From Acidimicrobiales bacterium (GTDB taxonomy: Bacteria; Actinomycetota; Acidimicrobiia; Acidimicrobiales; Acidimicrobilacustridaceae), in contig JALOLF010000025.1 of the NCBI GenBank assembly GCA_025456085.1, forward strand, positions 1 to 43,352: a DNA stretch of 43,352 nucleotides. Direction: 5' to 3'. A program made the position numbers and the translations under genes. This document shows positions 33,247-41,700 of the stretch, in pieces. Numbering within the stretch: the stretch's first letter is position 1; each line of letters begins with the position of its first letter. The notes under the pieces were generated by a model that was not told the origin of the DNA, did no database searches, and was given only the letters and a program-made list of their open reading frames with translations.

Positions 33247-34253
33247 GCGGCGTGACCAGCTCCGCTGTCGACGTCGTGATCGAGGACCTCGAAGCGCACC
33301 GACGCGAGCTCACCGGCTACTGCTACCGGATGCTCGGCGCGGGCGGCGAAGCCGAGGAAGCCGTGCAGGAGACGCTGCTGCGGGCCTGGCAGGCCGCTGA
33401 TCGCTTCCAGGGGCGCAGCAGTGTGCGCACCTGGCTCTACCGGATCGCCACCAACGTGTGCATCGACATGGGGCGCAGCTCCCAACGGCGGGCCCGGCCC
33501 GTGGACCTGGGACCGGCTCGCACCCCCGACCCGGTGCACCTCGCCGACGTGCTGCCCGACGACGCCTGGATCACGCCGGTGGCCGACGGGTCGGTGCTCG
33601 ATCTGGAGGGCGACCCGGCCGAGGTGGCCGCCGCCCGCGACACGATCCGCCTGGCGTTCATCAGCGCGCTGCAGCGGCTCCCGGCCCGCCAACGTGCCGC
33701 GCTGGTGCTGTGCGACGTGTTGCGGTGGTCGGCCGCCGAGGTGGCCGAACTGCTCGACACCACCACGGCATCGGTGAACAGCGCCCTCCAGCGCGCCCGG
33801 GCCGCGTTGGCCGAGGCGCCCGCGGCGGCGCCGACCCCGGTGCTGACCGCCGACGAGCAGGCCCTGCTGGCCCGCTACGTCGACGCCTTCGAGCGCTACG
33901 ACATGGAGGCACTCGCTGCGCTGCTGCACCACGACGTCATCCAGACCATGCCGCCCTACGCCATGTGGCTGCAGGGGATCGACGATCTGGTCGCCTGGTA
34001 CGTGGGGCCGGGGGCGGGGTGTGCCGACTCCCGGCTGCTCGCCGGCTGGGCCAACGGCTGCCCTGCCTTCGCCCAGTACAAGCCGGATCCGGCCGGTGGT
34101 CGCAGCCCCTGGGCGCTGCAGGTGGTGGAGCTGCGCGACGGCCGCATCGAGGCCATCCACGCCTTCCTGGACACCGAGGAATCGTTCGCCCGCTTCGGCT
34201 TCCCCGCCCGCCTCGACGCGCCTCGGGATGGACAGCCGCCGCGATGGCCGTAG
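33243..34253 (+). CDS. ECF sigma factor with C-terminal SnoaL-like domain (SigJ/SigX5 type)
   Basis: 336 residues. Region 2: RRELTGYCYRMLGAGGEAEEAVQETLLRAW and VRTWLYRIATNVCIDM. Region 4: LPARQRAALVLCDVLRWSAAEVAELLDTTTASVNSALQRAR. Residues about 205-336 form an NTF2/SnoaL-like domain (VDAFERYDMEALAALLHHDV, VVELRDGRIEAIHAFLD) that in related sigma factors controls activity in place of a separate anti-sigma factor. Coupled by GTGA to the STAS-like gene and followed by a CoA transferase gene. Confidence 0.88.
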   Translation: MSGVTSSAVDVVIEDLEAHRRELTGYCYRMLGAGGEAEEAVQETLLRAWQAADRFQGRSSVRTWLYRIATNVCIDMGRSSQRRARPVDLGPARTPDPVHLADVLPDDAWITPVADGSVLDLEGDPAEVAAARDTIRLAFISALQRLPARQRAALVLCDVLRWSAAEVAELLDTTTASVNSALQRARAALAEAPAAAPTPVLTADEQALLARYVDAFERYDMEALAALLHHDVIQTMPPYAMWLQGIDDLVAWYVGPGAGCADSRLLAGWANGCPAFAQYKPDPAGGRSPWALQVVELRDGRIEAIHAFLDTEESFARFGFPARLDAPRDGQPPRWP

Positions 34254-34263
34254 CGTCGAGCGC

Positions 34264-35652
34264 GTGACGCACGACGGTGCCCGCGACGGTGCGACGCAGC
34301 TCCTCGCCGAGCTGCTCGATGCGTTGCGTCTCCCCGCGACGGCGCGGGCGCGCGTCCGCTTCATCGGCGCGGACCGCCTGGCGTCGTGCTTCCCCGTGTC
34401 CGAGCTCGCCGCGGCATCGATCGGCGCCGCCGCCGCGGCCGTGGCCGAGCTGTCGTCGGCCGACGGGGTCGAACGTACGGTGGAGGTCGATCTGCGCCTG
34501 GCGTCGTTGTGGTTCGGATGGTCCATCCGACCGATCGGCTGGTCGATGCCGTCCGCCTGGGACGAGCTCGCCGGCGACTACCGGTGCGACAGCGGCTGGA
34601 TCAAGCTCCACACCAACGCGCCCCACCATCGGGCCGCCGCGCTGTCGGTGCTCGGGTGTGAGCCGACACGGGAGGCGGTCGCCCGAGCGGTCGGCGGCCG
34701 CGACGGCGACGAGCTCGAGGCGGCGGTGGTGGCTGCGGGAGGCTGTGCCGCGAGGCTGCGCACCATCGACGAGTGGTCCCGACACCCACAGGGGCAGGCG
34801 GTCGCGACCGAGCCCCTCGTCATCTGGGACCGGGGCACGACGACCCGACGGCGCGGCTGGGCGGCGGCGCCGGACCGACCGCTGGACGGCCTCCGGGTGC
34901 TGGATCTGACCCGGATCATCGCAGGACCGGTCGCCACGCGGTTCCTCGCCGCGTTCGGTGCCGACGTCCTGCGTGTCGACCCCCTCGAGTGGGACGAGCC
35001 GGTCCTGGCGCCGGAGGTGCTGCTCGGCAAGCGGTGCACCCGGCTCGACCTCCGCGATCCGTCCCACCGCGTCTCGTTCGAACGCCTGCTGGCGGAGGCC
35101 GACGTGGTCGTCCACGGCTACCGGGCGGACGCGTTGGATCGCCTCGGCTACGGACCGGACGAACGCCAGGAGATCCGGCCGGGGCTCGTCGACGTCTCGC
35201 TCGACGCGTACGGGCATTGCGGGCCGTGGGCGTACCGGAGAGGCTTCGACAGCCTCGTGCAGTTCTCGACCGGCATCGCCGCCGAGGGGATGACGTGGCG
35301 GGCCGCCGAGCGACCGGTCTCCCTGCCCGTCCAGGCCCTCGACCACGCGACCGGCTACCTGCTCGCCGCCGCCGTCCTCGGCGCGGTCGGCTCGGCCGCG
35401 AGCCGGGGCCGCACGCAGCGTGCCAGGGTGTCGCTCGCCCGTACCGCGAAGCTGCTCGTCGAGCACCGGCGCGAGCCCGTGGACACGCCGATCCGGCCAC
35501 CCACCGAGATCGATCTCGCCGCGGGCATCGAATCGACCGCCTGGGGGCCGGCACGCCGGCTCCGTCCACCGGTGCAGATCACCGGCGCGCCGATGCGCTG
35601 GACGCGCCCACCCGCCCGGCTCGGCTCGAGCCCACCGACGTGGACGCCATGA
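34264..35652 (+). CDS. CaiB/BaiF (family III) CoA-transferase with extra N-terminal domain
   Basis: 462 residues from GTG 34264 (ATG 34228 is an alternative). The CoA-transferase III core starts near residue 207: LDGLRVLDLTRIIAGPVATRFLAAFGADVLRVDP, then LLAEADVVVHGYRADALDRLGYG and RRGFDSLVQFSTGIAAEG (candidate catalytic Asp). The first 200 residues (SLWFGWSIRPIGWSM, WIKLHTNAPHHRAAAL) are a partial second repeat of the family. The chain ends early compared with usual members. Acyl substrate unknown. Confidence 0.8.
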   Translation: MTHDGARDGATQLLAELLDALRLPATARARVRFIGADRLASCFPVSELAAASIGAAAAAVAELSSADGVERTVEVDLRLASLWFGWSIRPIGWSMPSAWDELAGDYRCDSGWIKLHTNAPHHRAAALSVLGCEPTREAVARAVGGRDGDELEAAVVAAGGCAARLRTIDEWSRHPQGQAVATEPLVIWDRGTTTRRRGWAAAPDRPLDGLRVLDLTRIIAGPVATRFLAAFGADVLRVDPLEWDEPVLAPEVLLGKRCTRLDLRDPSHRVSFERLLAEADVVVHGYRADALDRLGYGPDERQEIRPGLVDVSLDAYGHCGPWAYRRGFDSLVQFSTGIAAEGMTWRAAERPVSLPVQALDHATGYLLAAAVLGAVGSAASRGRTQRARVSLARTAKLLVEHRREPVDTPIRPPTEIDLAAGIESTAWGPARRLRPPVQITGAPMRWTRPPARLGSSPPTWTP

Positions 35653-36479
35653 GCGACACCGAGCACGTGGAGCGCACCCCCGACCTGGGGTCCGGCCACC
35701 CGCGACGCGACCCGGTCGGCGCATCGGGGTCGCCGCGCTACGACTCGATCGGCGACCGCTACTCGCTCACCCGGCGGGAGGACCCGCTGCTGGCGGAGCG
35801 GATCCTGCACGCCCTGTCCGACAGCGCGACCGTCGTCAACGTCGGAGCCGGCACCGGCTCGTACGAACCCGACGATCGCCACGTGATCGCCATCGAGCCG
35901 AGCGACGTGATGGCCGCCCAACGGCCGGCGGGACGGGTGCCCGCGCTGCGAGGATCGGCCGTGCCGCTGCCGCTGCGTGACCGGAGCGTCGATGCTGCCA
36001 TGGCGATCCTCACCGTCCACCACTGGGACGATCAGACCGAGGACGGCGTGCGCGAGCTGCGACGGGTCGCTCGCGGGCCGGTGATCATCGTCACGGTCGA
36101 CGTCGAGGTGTGCGCCCGGATGTGGTTGCTGCGTGACTACCTGCCCGAGGTCGTCGAGCTCGACCGGGCGACCTTCCCCACGATCGACCGGCTCGTCGGG
36201 TGGCTCGGCGGGACGGTCGAGGTGGAACCGGTGCCGACCACCAGCGACACGCCGGACTGGTCGCTCGCATCCTTCTGGGCGCATCCGGAGCGCGTGCTCG
36301 ACGAGGCTGCCAGGCGCGCGACGTCCGCCTTCTCGCGGCTGCGACCCGACGTCGTCGCACGCGCCGTCGCGTCGGTGGGGCGCGACCTCCGGGACGGGAC
36401 GTGGGACGCACGCAACGGCCATCTCCGGGCGCTCCAGGAGCACGACGTCGGTGTCCGCCTGCTCATCGCCCGGCCGTGA
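35649..36479 (+). CDS. SAM-dependent class I methyltransferase
   Basis: 276 residues, ATGA overlap with the CoA-transferase. Motif I VVNVGAGTGSYEP (residues about 62-74), acidic residue in VIAIEPSDVMAAQRP (motif II), and AMAILTVHHWDDQTEDGVRELRRVARG (motif III region) place it in the Methyltransf_11 group. Last gene of the VOC-sigma operon. Substrate unknown; small molecule more likely than RNA or protein. Confidence 0.85.
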   Translation: MSDTEHVERTPDLGSGHPRRDPVGASGSPRYDSIGDRYSLTRREDPLLAERILHALSDSATVVNVGAGTGSYEPDDRHVIAIEPSDVMAAQRPAGRVPALRGSAVPLPLRDRSVDAAMAILTVHHWDDQTEDGVRELRRVARGPVIIVTVDVEVCARMWLLRDYLPEVVELDRATFPTIDRLVGWLGGTVEVEPVPTTSDTPDWSLASFWAHPERVLDEAARRATSAFSRLRPDVVARAVASVGRDLRDGTWDARNGHLRALQEHDVGVRLLIARP

Positions 36480-36521
36480 GCGCCGATCGCTCCGGGACCC
36501 GCCGGGGTCCCCGTCGGGCCG

Positions 36522-37160
36522 TCAGGGTCGGGTCCGGTCGAGGACGGCGGTGAGCCAGACCGGTACGTGGCGGCGCGCGTCGGCGGTGAGCTCGTGGCCA
36601 CCGGGATCGCGCACCGCGGTGGTGTCGGCCCCGGCCTCGGATCGGAGGTACGTCCAGGTGCGGTCGAGGAGCTCTCGGGGGATGACCGTGTCCTGGTCGC
36701 CGTGGATCACGAGCACGCTCGAGCCCGCCAGACGACCGGGGGTCGTGGGGACACCGGCATCGAAGGGAAGGGTGCCGTAGAGGACGGCGGCACCGGCGTA
36801 GCGACCGGGATCGTCGAGCAGCAGCCCACCGGCGAAGGCGGCACCGCCGCTGAACCCGATGAGCACGACGGGTCGACCCGGGGCGGCGACCGGGTCGAGC
36901 CAGCTGACGAACCAGTCCATGGTGGCGCGCAGCGACTCGGCGACGGGGCGGCCGATGCCGCGGTTGGCGAACCAGGCGAACCCGCCCCCTTCGGCGATCG
37001 GCGCCCGGACCGCGACGCAGGCGACTCCTGCGGGCAGGTGGTCGGCCAGCTCGATGATGTCGGCTTCGTCCGAGCCCCTGCCGTGCAGGAGCACCACCAG
37101 CGGCGCGTCCGGGTCGGTCGAGCCGCGCCGGGCGACGACGGGCGGGGCGAAGCCGGTCAT
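36522..37160 (-). CDS. Alpha/beta hydrolase (phospholipase/carboxylesterase family)
   Basis: 212 residues. Nucleophile elbow GFSGGAAFAG (Ser in G-x-S-x-G, residues about 109-113), charge-relay Asp in VIHGDQDTVIP and His in DPGGHELT; LVVLLHGRGSDEADI gives the oxyanion loop. The short PLC/carboxylesterase layout acts on small esters. ATG overlaps the upstream VOC stop by 4 bases, so the two are co-translated. Functional residues are complete. Confidence 0.88.
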   Translation of the reverse strand: MTGFAPPVVARRGSTDPDAPLVVLLHGRGSDEADIIELADHLPAGVACVAVRAPIAEGGGFAWFANRGIGRPVAESLRATMDWFVSWLDPVAAPGRPVVLIGFSGGAAFAGGLLLDDPGRYAGAAVLYGTLPFDAGVPTTPGRLAGSSVLVIHGDQDTVIPRELLDRTWTYLRSEAGADTTAVRDPGGHELTADARRHVPVWLTAVLDRTRP

Positions 37161-37756
37161 GGCTGGATCGCCGCGGCGTCGGGGACGGCGGCGTCGGGGA
37201 CGGCGACGTCGGGGACGAGCGTGCCGGCGGTCCGGACGCCGGACCAGCGGCGCACGTCAGCGGCCAGGTCGAGGGGCTCGATCGGTGCGGCGTACTCGTC
37301 GTCGCCCCACGCGTCGCGGGGGAGCATCCACATGAGCTCGAACTCGTTGCCGTCGGGGTCGGCTCCGTAGATGCTCTTGGTGGCGCCGTGGCTCGACTCG
37401 CCCGTGTAGGCGCCGGCCGCGAGCAGGGCGTCGCGTGCCGCCACGAGCTCGTCGATGGTGTCGAGCTGCCAGGCCAGGTGGTAGAGGCCGACACCGCGAC
37501 GGCGGGGACCGGCGCCGGTGCCGATGCCGAACAAGCCGAGGTCGTGGTGGTTGCCGGATCTCGGAAGGCGCAGGAACGCGGCGTCGGCGCGGGCCACGCG
37601 GGCGATGACCTCCATGCCGAAGACCTCGCGGTAGAAGCGCTCGCTGCGGGCGAGGTCGGCGACGAACAGCACGGCGTGGTTGAGGCGGACGGGGGAGAAG
37701 GACGCCGATCGGTGGCGTGTGCCGTCGTCGGCGGTGGGAGTCCGGCCGGTGGTCAT
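37157..37756 (-). CDS. VOC-family ring-cleaving-dioxygenase-like protein with repeat tail
   Basis: 199 residues. Extradiol-type VOC pattern: VRLNHAVLFVADLARSERFYREVFG (first His), GLYHLAWQLDTIDELV (second His) and PDGNEFELMWML (Glu). These three metal ligands suggest an active metalloprotein related to catechol 2,3-dioxygenase. The last 30 residues carry a repeated tail (VPDVAVPDAAVPDAA), from short near-repeats in the DNA at 37175-37215. It is divergent from a MarR gene across a nested palindrome. Confidence 0.85.
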   Translation of the reverse strand: MTTGRTPTADDGTRHRSASFSPVRLNHAVLFVADLARSERFYREVFGMEVIARVARADAAFLRLPRSGNHHDLGLFGIGTGAGPRRRGVGLYHLAWQLDTIDELVAARDALLAAGAYTGESSHGATKSIYGADPDGNEFELMWMLPRDAWGDDEYAAPIEPLDLAADVRRWSGVRTAGTLVPDVAVPDAAVPDAAAIQP

Positions 37757-37778
37757 GGTGCGCTCCTGGTCCGAAGTG

Positions 37779-37813
37779 GTTGACGTGTCTACGAACATAG
37801 TAGACGGATCAAC
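37779..37813. promoter_or_regulatory. Nested 35-base palindrome, MarR operator candidate
   Basis: GTTGA-cgt-GTCTAC-gaacata-GTAGAC-gga-TCAAC: two nested pairs of perfect arms with equal spacing. It sits between the divergent VOC start (37756) and MarR start (37827). Low GC content relative to surroundings. The symmetry and place suggest that the MarR protein represses both directions. Confidence 0.7.
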
Positions 37814-37826
37814 TATTCCCGCTATC

Positions 37827-38306
37827 GTGGACCCCGTGGGCGGCACCCGATGGCTGAACCGACGTGAGGAACGAGCGTGGCGGGCGTTGCAGTTCATGCA
37901 GATGCGCCTCGAGTCCGAGCTCGCCCGCCAGCTCGCCGCGGAGTCGGGGCTGTCGTACCCCGACTACCTGGTCCTGGTCGCCCTCACCGACCACCCGGAG
38001 GGTCGCCTCCGGTCCTTCGAGCTCGGTGCCGCGCTGGGCTGGGAGAAGAGCCGGCTCTCGCACCACGTCGGACGCATGGCCGAGCGGGGACTGGTGACCA
38101 GGGAGCGATGCGACGCCGACCGCCGCGGCGCCGTCGTCGCGGTCACCGCCCGGGGGCGTGAGGAGATCGCGGCAGCGGCGCCGGGCCACGTCCGCACCGT
38201 CCGGCGCCTCTTCGTCGACCAGCTCAGCCCCGACCAGCTCGACGCCATCGCCGACGCGGCGGAGCAGGTGCTCGCCGGGTTGGACCGCGCCGGTCGGGCG
38301 TCCTGA
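37827..38306 (+). CDS. MarR-family transcriptional regulator
   Basis: 159 residues from GTG 37827 (GTG 37836 is possible). Winged helix: LSYPDYLVLVALTDHPEGRLRSFELGAALGWEKSRLSHHVGRMAERGLVTRE, wing CDADRRGAVVAVTARGREEI, then the dimerisation helix. The start WLNRREERAWRALQFMQ is typical of actinobacterial MarR proteins. Controls the divergent VOC-hydrolase operon in all likelihood. Confidence 0.88.
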   Translation: MDPVGGTRWLNRREERAWRALQFMQMRLESELARQLAAESGLSYPDYLVLVALTDHPEGRLRSFELGAALGWEKSRLSHHVGRMAERGLVTRERCDADRRGAVVAVTARGREEIAAAAPGHVRTVRRLFVDQLSPDQLDAIADAAEQVLAGLDRAGRAS

Positions 38307-38419
38307 TCACCTGCCACGTTCTCGGCGGGTGGCGCGGTCCCCGGCCTGGGCGGGATGCCGATGGCGCCCGCCCAGGCCGGCCGCGGCCGCGCCGACGCAC
38401 GTCGACCGAGGTGGACGTG

Positions 38420-39610
38420 TCAGTGCAGCGCCCGGAGGTGGTCGGCCCAGACCTCGACGTCTTCCCAGGGAAGGGAGCGGGTGGTCCAGGCGCCGGCGGG
38501 GACGCCGAGGTGGCCGTAGGTGGCGGTGTCGAGGTAGCGGACGCGGTCGGGGTTGCGCAGGTGGAGGGCGTCGATGATGCCTCGGGGGGTGAAGCCGCCG
38601 AAGAGGTCGCGCAGGGTGGTGTCGAGACGGGCCAGGAGGCCGGGGTGCAGGGTGGTGTCGCCGAGGTCGAGGGTGATGGCGACGGGTTCGGCGACGCCGA
38701 TGGCGTAGGCGAGGCTGGTGGTGCACGTCGGCGACAGGTCGGCGGCGACGACGGCTTTGGCGGCGGCGCGGGCGGCGTAGGCGGCGGAGCGGTCGACCTT
38801 GGAGGGGTCCTTGCCGGAGAAGGCGCCGCCGCCGTGGGGGATGGCCCCGCCGTAGGTGTCGACGATGGGCTTGCGGCCGGTGAGGCCGACGTCGGCGGCG
38901 GGGCCGCCTTCGACGAAGCGTCCGGTGGGGTTGAGGTGGATCGTGCGGATCTGGTTGGGGTCGTAGCCGGCGCCGGCGACGACCCGGTCGATGATCTGGC
39001 GGACGTCGTGGCGCAGGGCCTCGGGGTCGGCGTCGTCGCGGTGCTGGACCGACACCACCACCGTGTCGACTGAGACCGGCCGTCCCGTGGTGTCGTAGCG
39101 CAGCGTGGCCTGGGCTTTGCCGTCGGGGCGGCCGTGCAGGCCGGGGAGGGTGCCGGCGCGGGCGGCGGTGTCGATGGTGGCCACGAGGGCGTGGGCGAGG
39201 GCGATGGGGGCGGGGAGCAGGTCGGTGCTGTGGTCGACGGCGTGGCCCCACACGATGCCCTGGTCGCCGGCGCCGCCGGTGTCGACACCGCGGGCGATGT
39301 CGCCGGACTGGGGGGAGATGGTGGTGAACACCGCCACCGAGTCGGCGGCGAAGTGCAGGCGGGGGTCGGTGTAGCCGATGTCGGCGATCACGGTGCGGGC
39401 GATGGTGGGGATGTCGACGTAGGCGTCGGTGGTGATCTCGCCGGTGACGAGCGCGAAGCCGCGGCCCACGACGGTCTCGCACGCCACGCGGGCGTCGCGG
39501 TCCTCGGCGAGGATGGCGTCGAGGACGGCGTCGCTGATCTGGTCGGCGACCTTGTCGGGGTGGCCCCGTCGGACGCTCTCGGAGGTCCGCAGGGTGAGGG
39601 TGGTGGCCAT
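38420..39610 (-). CDS. metK: S-adenosylmethionine synthetase
   Basis: 396 residues, start ATG 39610. Signature motifs: RTSESVRRGHPDKVADQISDAVLD (ATP- and metal-binding His, Asp), GGAGDQGIVWGHA (GAGDQG) and GGGAFSGKDPSKVDRSAAYAAR (the GGGAFSGKD P-loop). It makes SAM from methionine and ATP. The sequence diverges from the usual form (SVRRGHPDK for SVTEGHPDK) and no other sulfur-metabolism gene is near, so it may be a second copy. It could supply the methyltransferase at 35649. Confidence 0.92.
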   Translation of the reverse strand: MATTLTLRTSESVRRGHPDKVADQISDAVLDAILAEDRDARVACETVVGRGFALVTGEITTDAYVDIPTIARTVIADIGYTDPRLHFAADSVAVFTTISPQSGDIARGVDTGGAGDQGIVWGHAVDHSTDLLPAPIALAHALVATIDTAARAGTLPGLHGRPDGKAQATLRYDTTGRPVSVDTVVVSVQHRDDADPEALRHDVRQIIDRVVAGAGYDPNQIRTIHLNPTGRFVEGGPAADVGLTGRKPIVDTYGGAIPHGGGAFSGKDPSKVDRSAAYAARAAAKAVVAADLSPTCTTSLAYAIGVAEPVAITLDLGDTTLHPGLLARLDTTLRDLFGGFTPRGIIDALHLRNPDRVRYLDTATYGHLGVPAGAWTTRSLPWEDVEVWADHLRALH

Positions 39611-39814
39611 GAGGGTGTCCCTTCTGGGGGACCCGGAGCAGCCACACACGGTTCGACACCACTTGCCGGAGCCCACAGGGGTGGTTCCGACCGCATCGCG
39701 CTGTGCGCAGCCACCGTGGGTGTCCCCCGGTTGGCGTGACCCGACCGAAGCCGAATCACTCTGGATGCTGGTTGCTGAGCCGGCAACACGACCGGCTGTT
39801 TGTCGAACGACACC
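39611..39814 (-). other. metK leader region with a start-proximal hairpin
   Basis: The 204 bases before metK hold no gene. On the metK strand GGGTCCC..CCAGAA..GGGACACCC folds across the ribosome-binding region right before ATG. Repeated elements (GGTCGGAACCACC, GTGGTGTCGAACC) further up suggest more structure. It does not match any SAM riboswitch consensus that I can recall, so I call it a leader only. Confidence 0.35.
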
Positions 39815-41032
39815 CTACCGGCCACGCTCGACCGGAACAACATCGGTGTGATCCCGTGGGGTCGCGTCGTGAGGGGGATCGGCGACGCGTCGCCGTTCGT
39901 CGGGCGCCTCCAGGTAGGTGATGCCGTCGGTGTGGAACTCGAGGTAGTCGAACGCGGGGCCGTCGTCGGGGTGCCAACGTGCGTGGCCGACCGCACCGAG
40001 GCGTCGGCCACCGACGTCGCGGTAGCCGGTGATCGGGGTCGACCACCGCTGCCGGGTGAAGGTCCGCCCGTCGGGCGACGCTCGGAGCCGGTCGTCGGAG
40101 ACGAAGTCGACGAGCTCGTCGGTGTCGTCGAAGGTGAGCACGGCGCTGACGGTGTGGCCGGCGTTGGTGTAGGTGGCCCGTGCGTGGTGGTCGTCGATCG
40201 GCGTCCACTCGACGGGGGCGTCGACGAGAGCGGCGGGGGCGAGGACGCACAGGTCGTTCAGCAACGTGACGGTCTCGGCCCGGTCCATCTCCGGCCCGGT
40301 GGCGTGGACCATCGGGATCAGCGAGGCGAGGCGGACCTGCATGCTGGCGCCGGGGCCGACGTAGGCGTGGAGGACATCGGCGGGGATCCCCTTCATGGCG
40401 GCGTCCATGTGGAACAGCCGGCCGGGTGCGGGGCCGAAGGTGTTGACCTGCTCGCCCACCCAGCGCATCCACGGCTGGTCGGGTCCGCTGCGGATGCGGC
40501 CGCTGATGTCGGCGCGGAACCCGATGACCCGTGGCCTGCCGACCGCACCGACCGCCCGCAGGTAGGCGGCGACGGGGGTCGGCAGCCGTGCCAGGTCCTC
40601 GTCGGTCACGGGGCCCCGGCCCGACGCGGTGCACGACGCGGCAGTCGTTGCCTGGCGTGCCAGTCGGCGGAACCGGGCCCGGAAGCTCGTCGGACCCTGG
40701 GAACCGAACCCGTACACGGCGGCGGCGGCGAGCGCCAGGTTGGCGACGGTGCCCGCCTTGGCGTCGCTCCACGACGTGACGATGACGGCCTGCGAGACGA
40801 CCGCGGCGATCGCGGCGACGACCCACCAGCCGCGGACCCGCGCCAGCAGCAGGGCGCCGGCCGTGACCACGAGGACCGAGGCGACCAGCCAGGCGACACC
40901 CAGGGTGGTGCCGATCGGTTCGGTGAGCGCGGCCGATTCGGCCCAGCCGAACCCCTCGACGACGCCCAGCAGGTGGATGAGGCCGTGGACGATGGCGACG
41001 AGGCCGATGGCCCAACGCAGGAAGGCCCTCAT
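39815..41032 (-). CDS. DUF6544-like membrane-associated protein
   Basis: 405 residues, GGAG before ATG 41032. Four N-terminal membrane helices (residues about 5-25, 40-60, 65-85, 85-105). The soluble C-terminal part of about 280 residues has PTPVAAYLRAVGAVGRPRV, the segment MRWVGEQVNTFGPAPGRLFHMDA, and NAGHTVSAVLTFDDTDELVDFVSDDR, typical of DUF6544. Last gene of a four-gene operon; its start overlaps the stop of the previous one. Function unknown; lipocalin-like binding is possible. Confidence 0.75.
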   Translation of the reverse strand: MRAFLRWAIGLVAIVHGLIHLLGVVEGFGWAESAALTEPIGTTLGVAWLVASVLVVTAGALLLARVRGWWVVAAIAAVVSQAVIVTSWSDAKAGTVANLALAAAAVYGFGSQGPTSFRARFRRLARQATTAASCTASGRGPVTDEDLARLPTPVAAYLRAVGAVGRPRVIGFRADISGRIRSGPDQPWMRWVGEQVNTFGPAPGRLFHMDAAMKGIPADVLHAYVGPGASMQVRLASLIPMVHATGPEMDRAETVTLLNDLCVLAPAALVDAPVEWTPIDDHHARATYTNAGHTVSAVLTFDDTDELVDFVSDDRLRASPDGRTFTRQRWSTPITGYRDVGGRRLGAVGHARWHPDDGPAFDYLEFHTDGITYLEAPDERRRVADPPHDATPRDHTDVVPVERGR

Positions 41033-41700
41033 GACGCTCCTCCCGAGGAGGGGCCGGGGTGGGTGCGGACGAGCACGTCGGGGAGCCCGATGGCCAGCAG
41101 CAGCACGGCGGTGAGGGGTGTCACCACCGTCCAGGCCGTCGCAGCGGCGAACGGGACCGCGGCGAGGACCAGGCCCACGGCTGCCATCGAGGGGGATCGA
41201 CGGCGAAGGGCCAGCGCGGTGCAGGCCACGACCGCGCCGGCGATGCCGAGCAGACCGACGCCCTCGGCGGCGACGACCCCGAACGCCAGGTAGACGAGGG
41301 CCAGCACCCCGACCAGGACTGCGGCCCAGTGGGCGCGGAGCACGGCTCGCCAGGTGCCGGCGCCCCGTGGCCGCCGCACGACCAGGGCGAAGGTGGTCGT
41401 CGAGGCGATGAAGGCGGGGACCCACGCCAACCCCGCGGTGGTCAGCCCGATCAACCCACCGGTGAGCAGGGCGACGGCGGCACCGAGCTGTGCGCCGGGT
41501 CGCGGCGAGCGAGCCGCGAGCACGCTGGCCGCACCGATCACGAGGGCGAGGCCGATCGAGACCCGGCCGAGCGTGGTCGGGTCGTTCTTGTCGCCCGCCC
41601 AGCTCACCGTGCCGGCGAGGATCTCGGCGAGCCCGGCCGCGGTGCCGAGCAGCGCCGCGATCGAACCGGCCTTCAGGATCGTGCGGTCGTCGCCGGTCAT
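41029..41700 (-). CDS. Integral membrane protein, seven to eight helices
   Basis: 223 residues, ATG start and stop both overlapping neighbours by 4 bases (ATGA). Mostly hydrophobic helices: GSIAALLGTAAGLAEILAG, VSIGLALVIGAASVLAA, LGAAVALLTGGLIGLTTAG, AAVLVGVLALVYLAFGVVAA, LTAVLLLAIGLPDVLV. No family I recognise. Sits between an Acg-type nitroreductase and a DUF6544 protein; perhaps a membrane anchor or transport partner. Confidence 0.7.
   Translation of the reverse strand: MTGDDRTILKAGSIAALLGTAAGLAEILAGTVSWAGDKNDPTTLGRVSIGLALVIGAASVLAARSPRPGAQLGAAVALLTGGLIGLTTAGLAWVPAFIASTTTFALVVRRPRGAGTWRAVLRAHWAAVLVGVLALVYLAFGVVAAEGVGLLGIAGAVVACTALALRRRSPSMAAVGLVLAAVPFAAATAWTVVTPLTAVLLLAIGLPDVLVRTHPGPSSGGAS

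Noticed and set aside
38307-39662. Alternative minus frame of Arg/Pro/His-rich sequence over metK
   Set aside because: Composition is typical of a GC-rich shadow frame; metK in the other frame has all family motifs.
39611-39814. SAM-I, SAM-II or SAM-IV riboswitch
   Set aside because: No recognisable core of these classes could be lined up by eye, so only an unnamed leader is reported.
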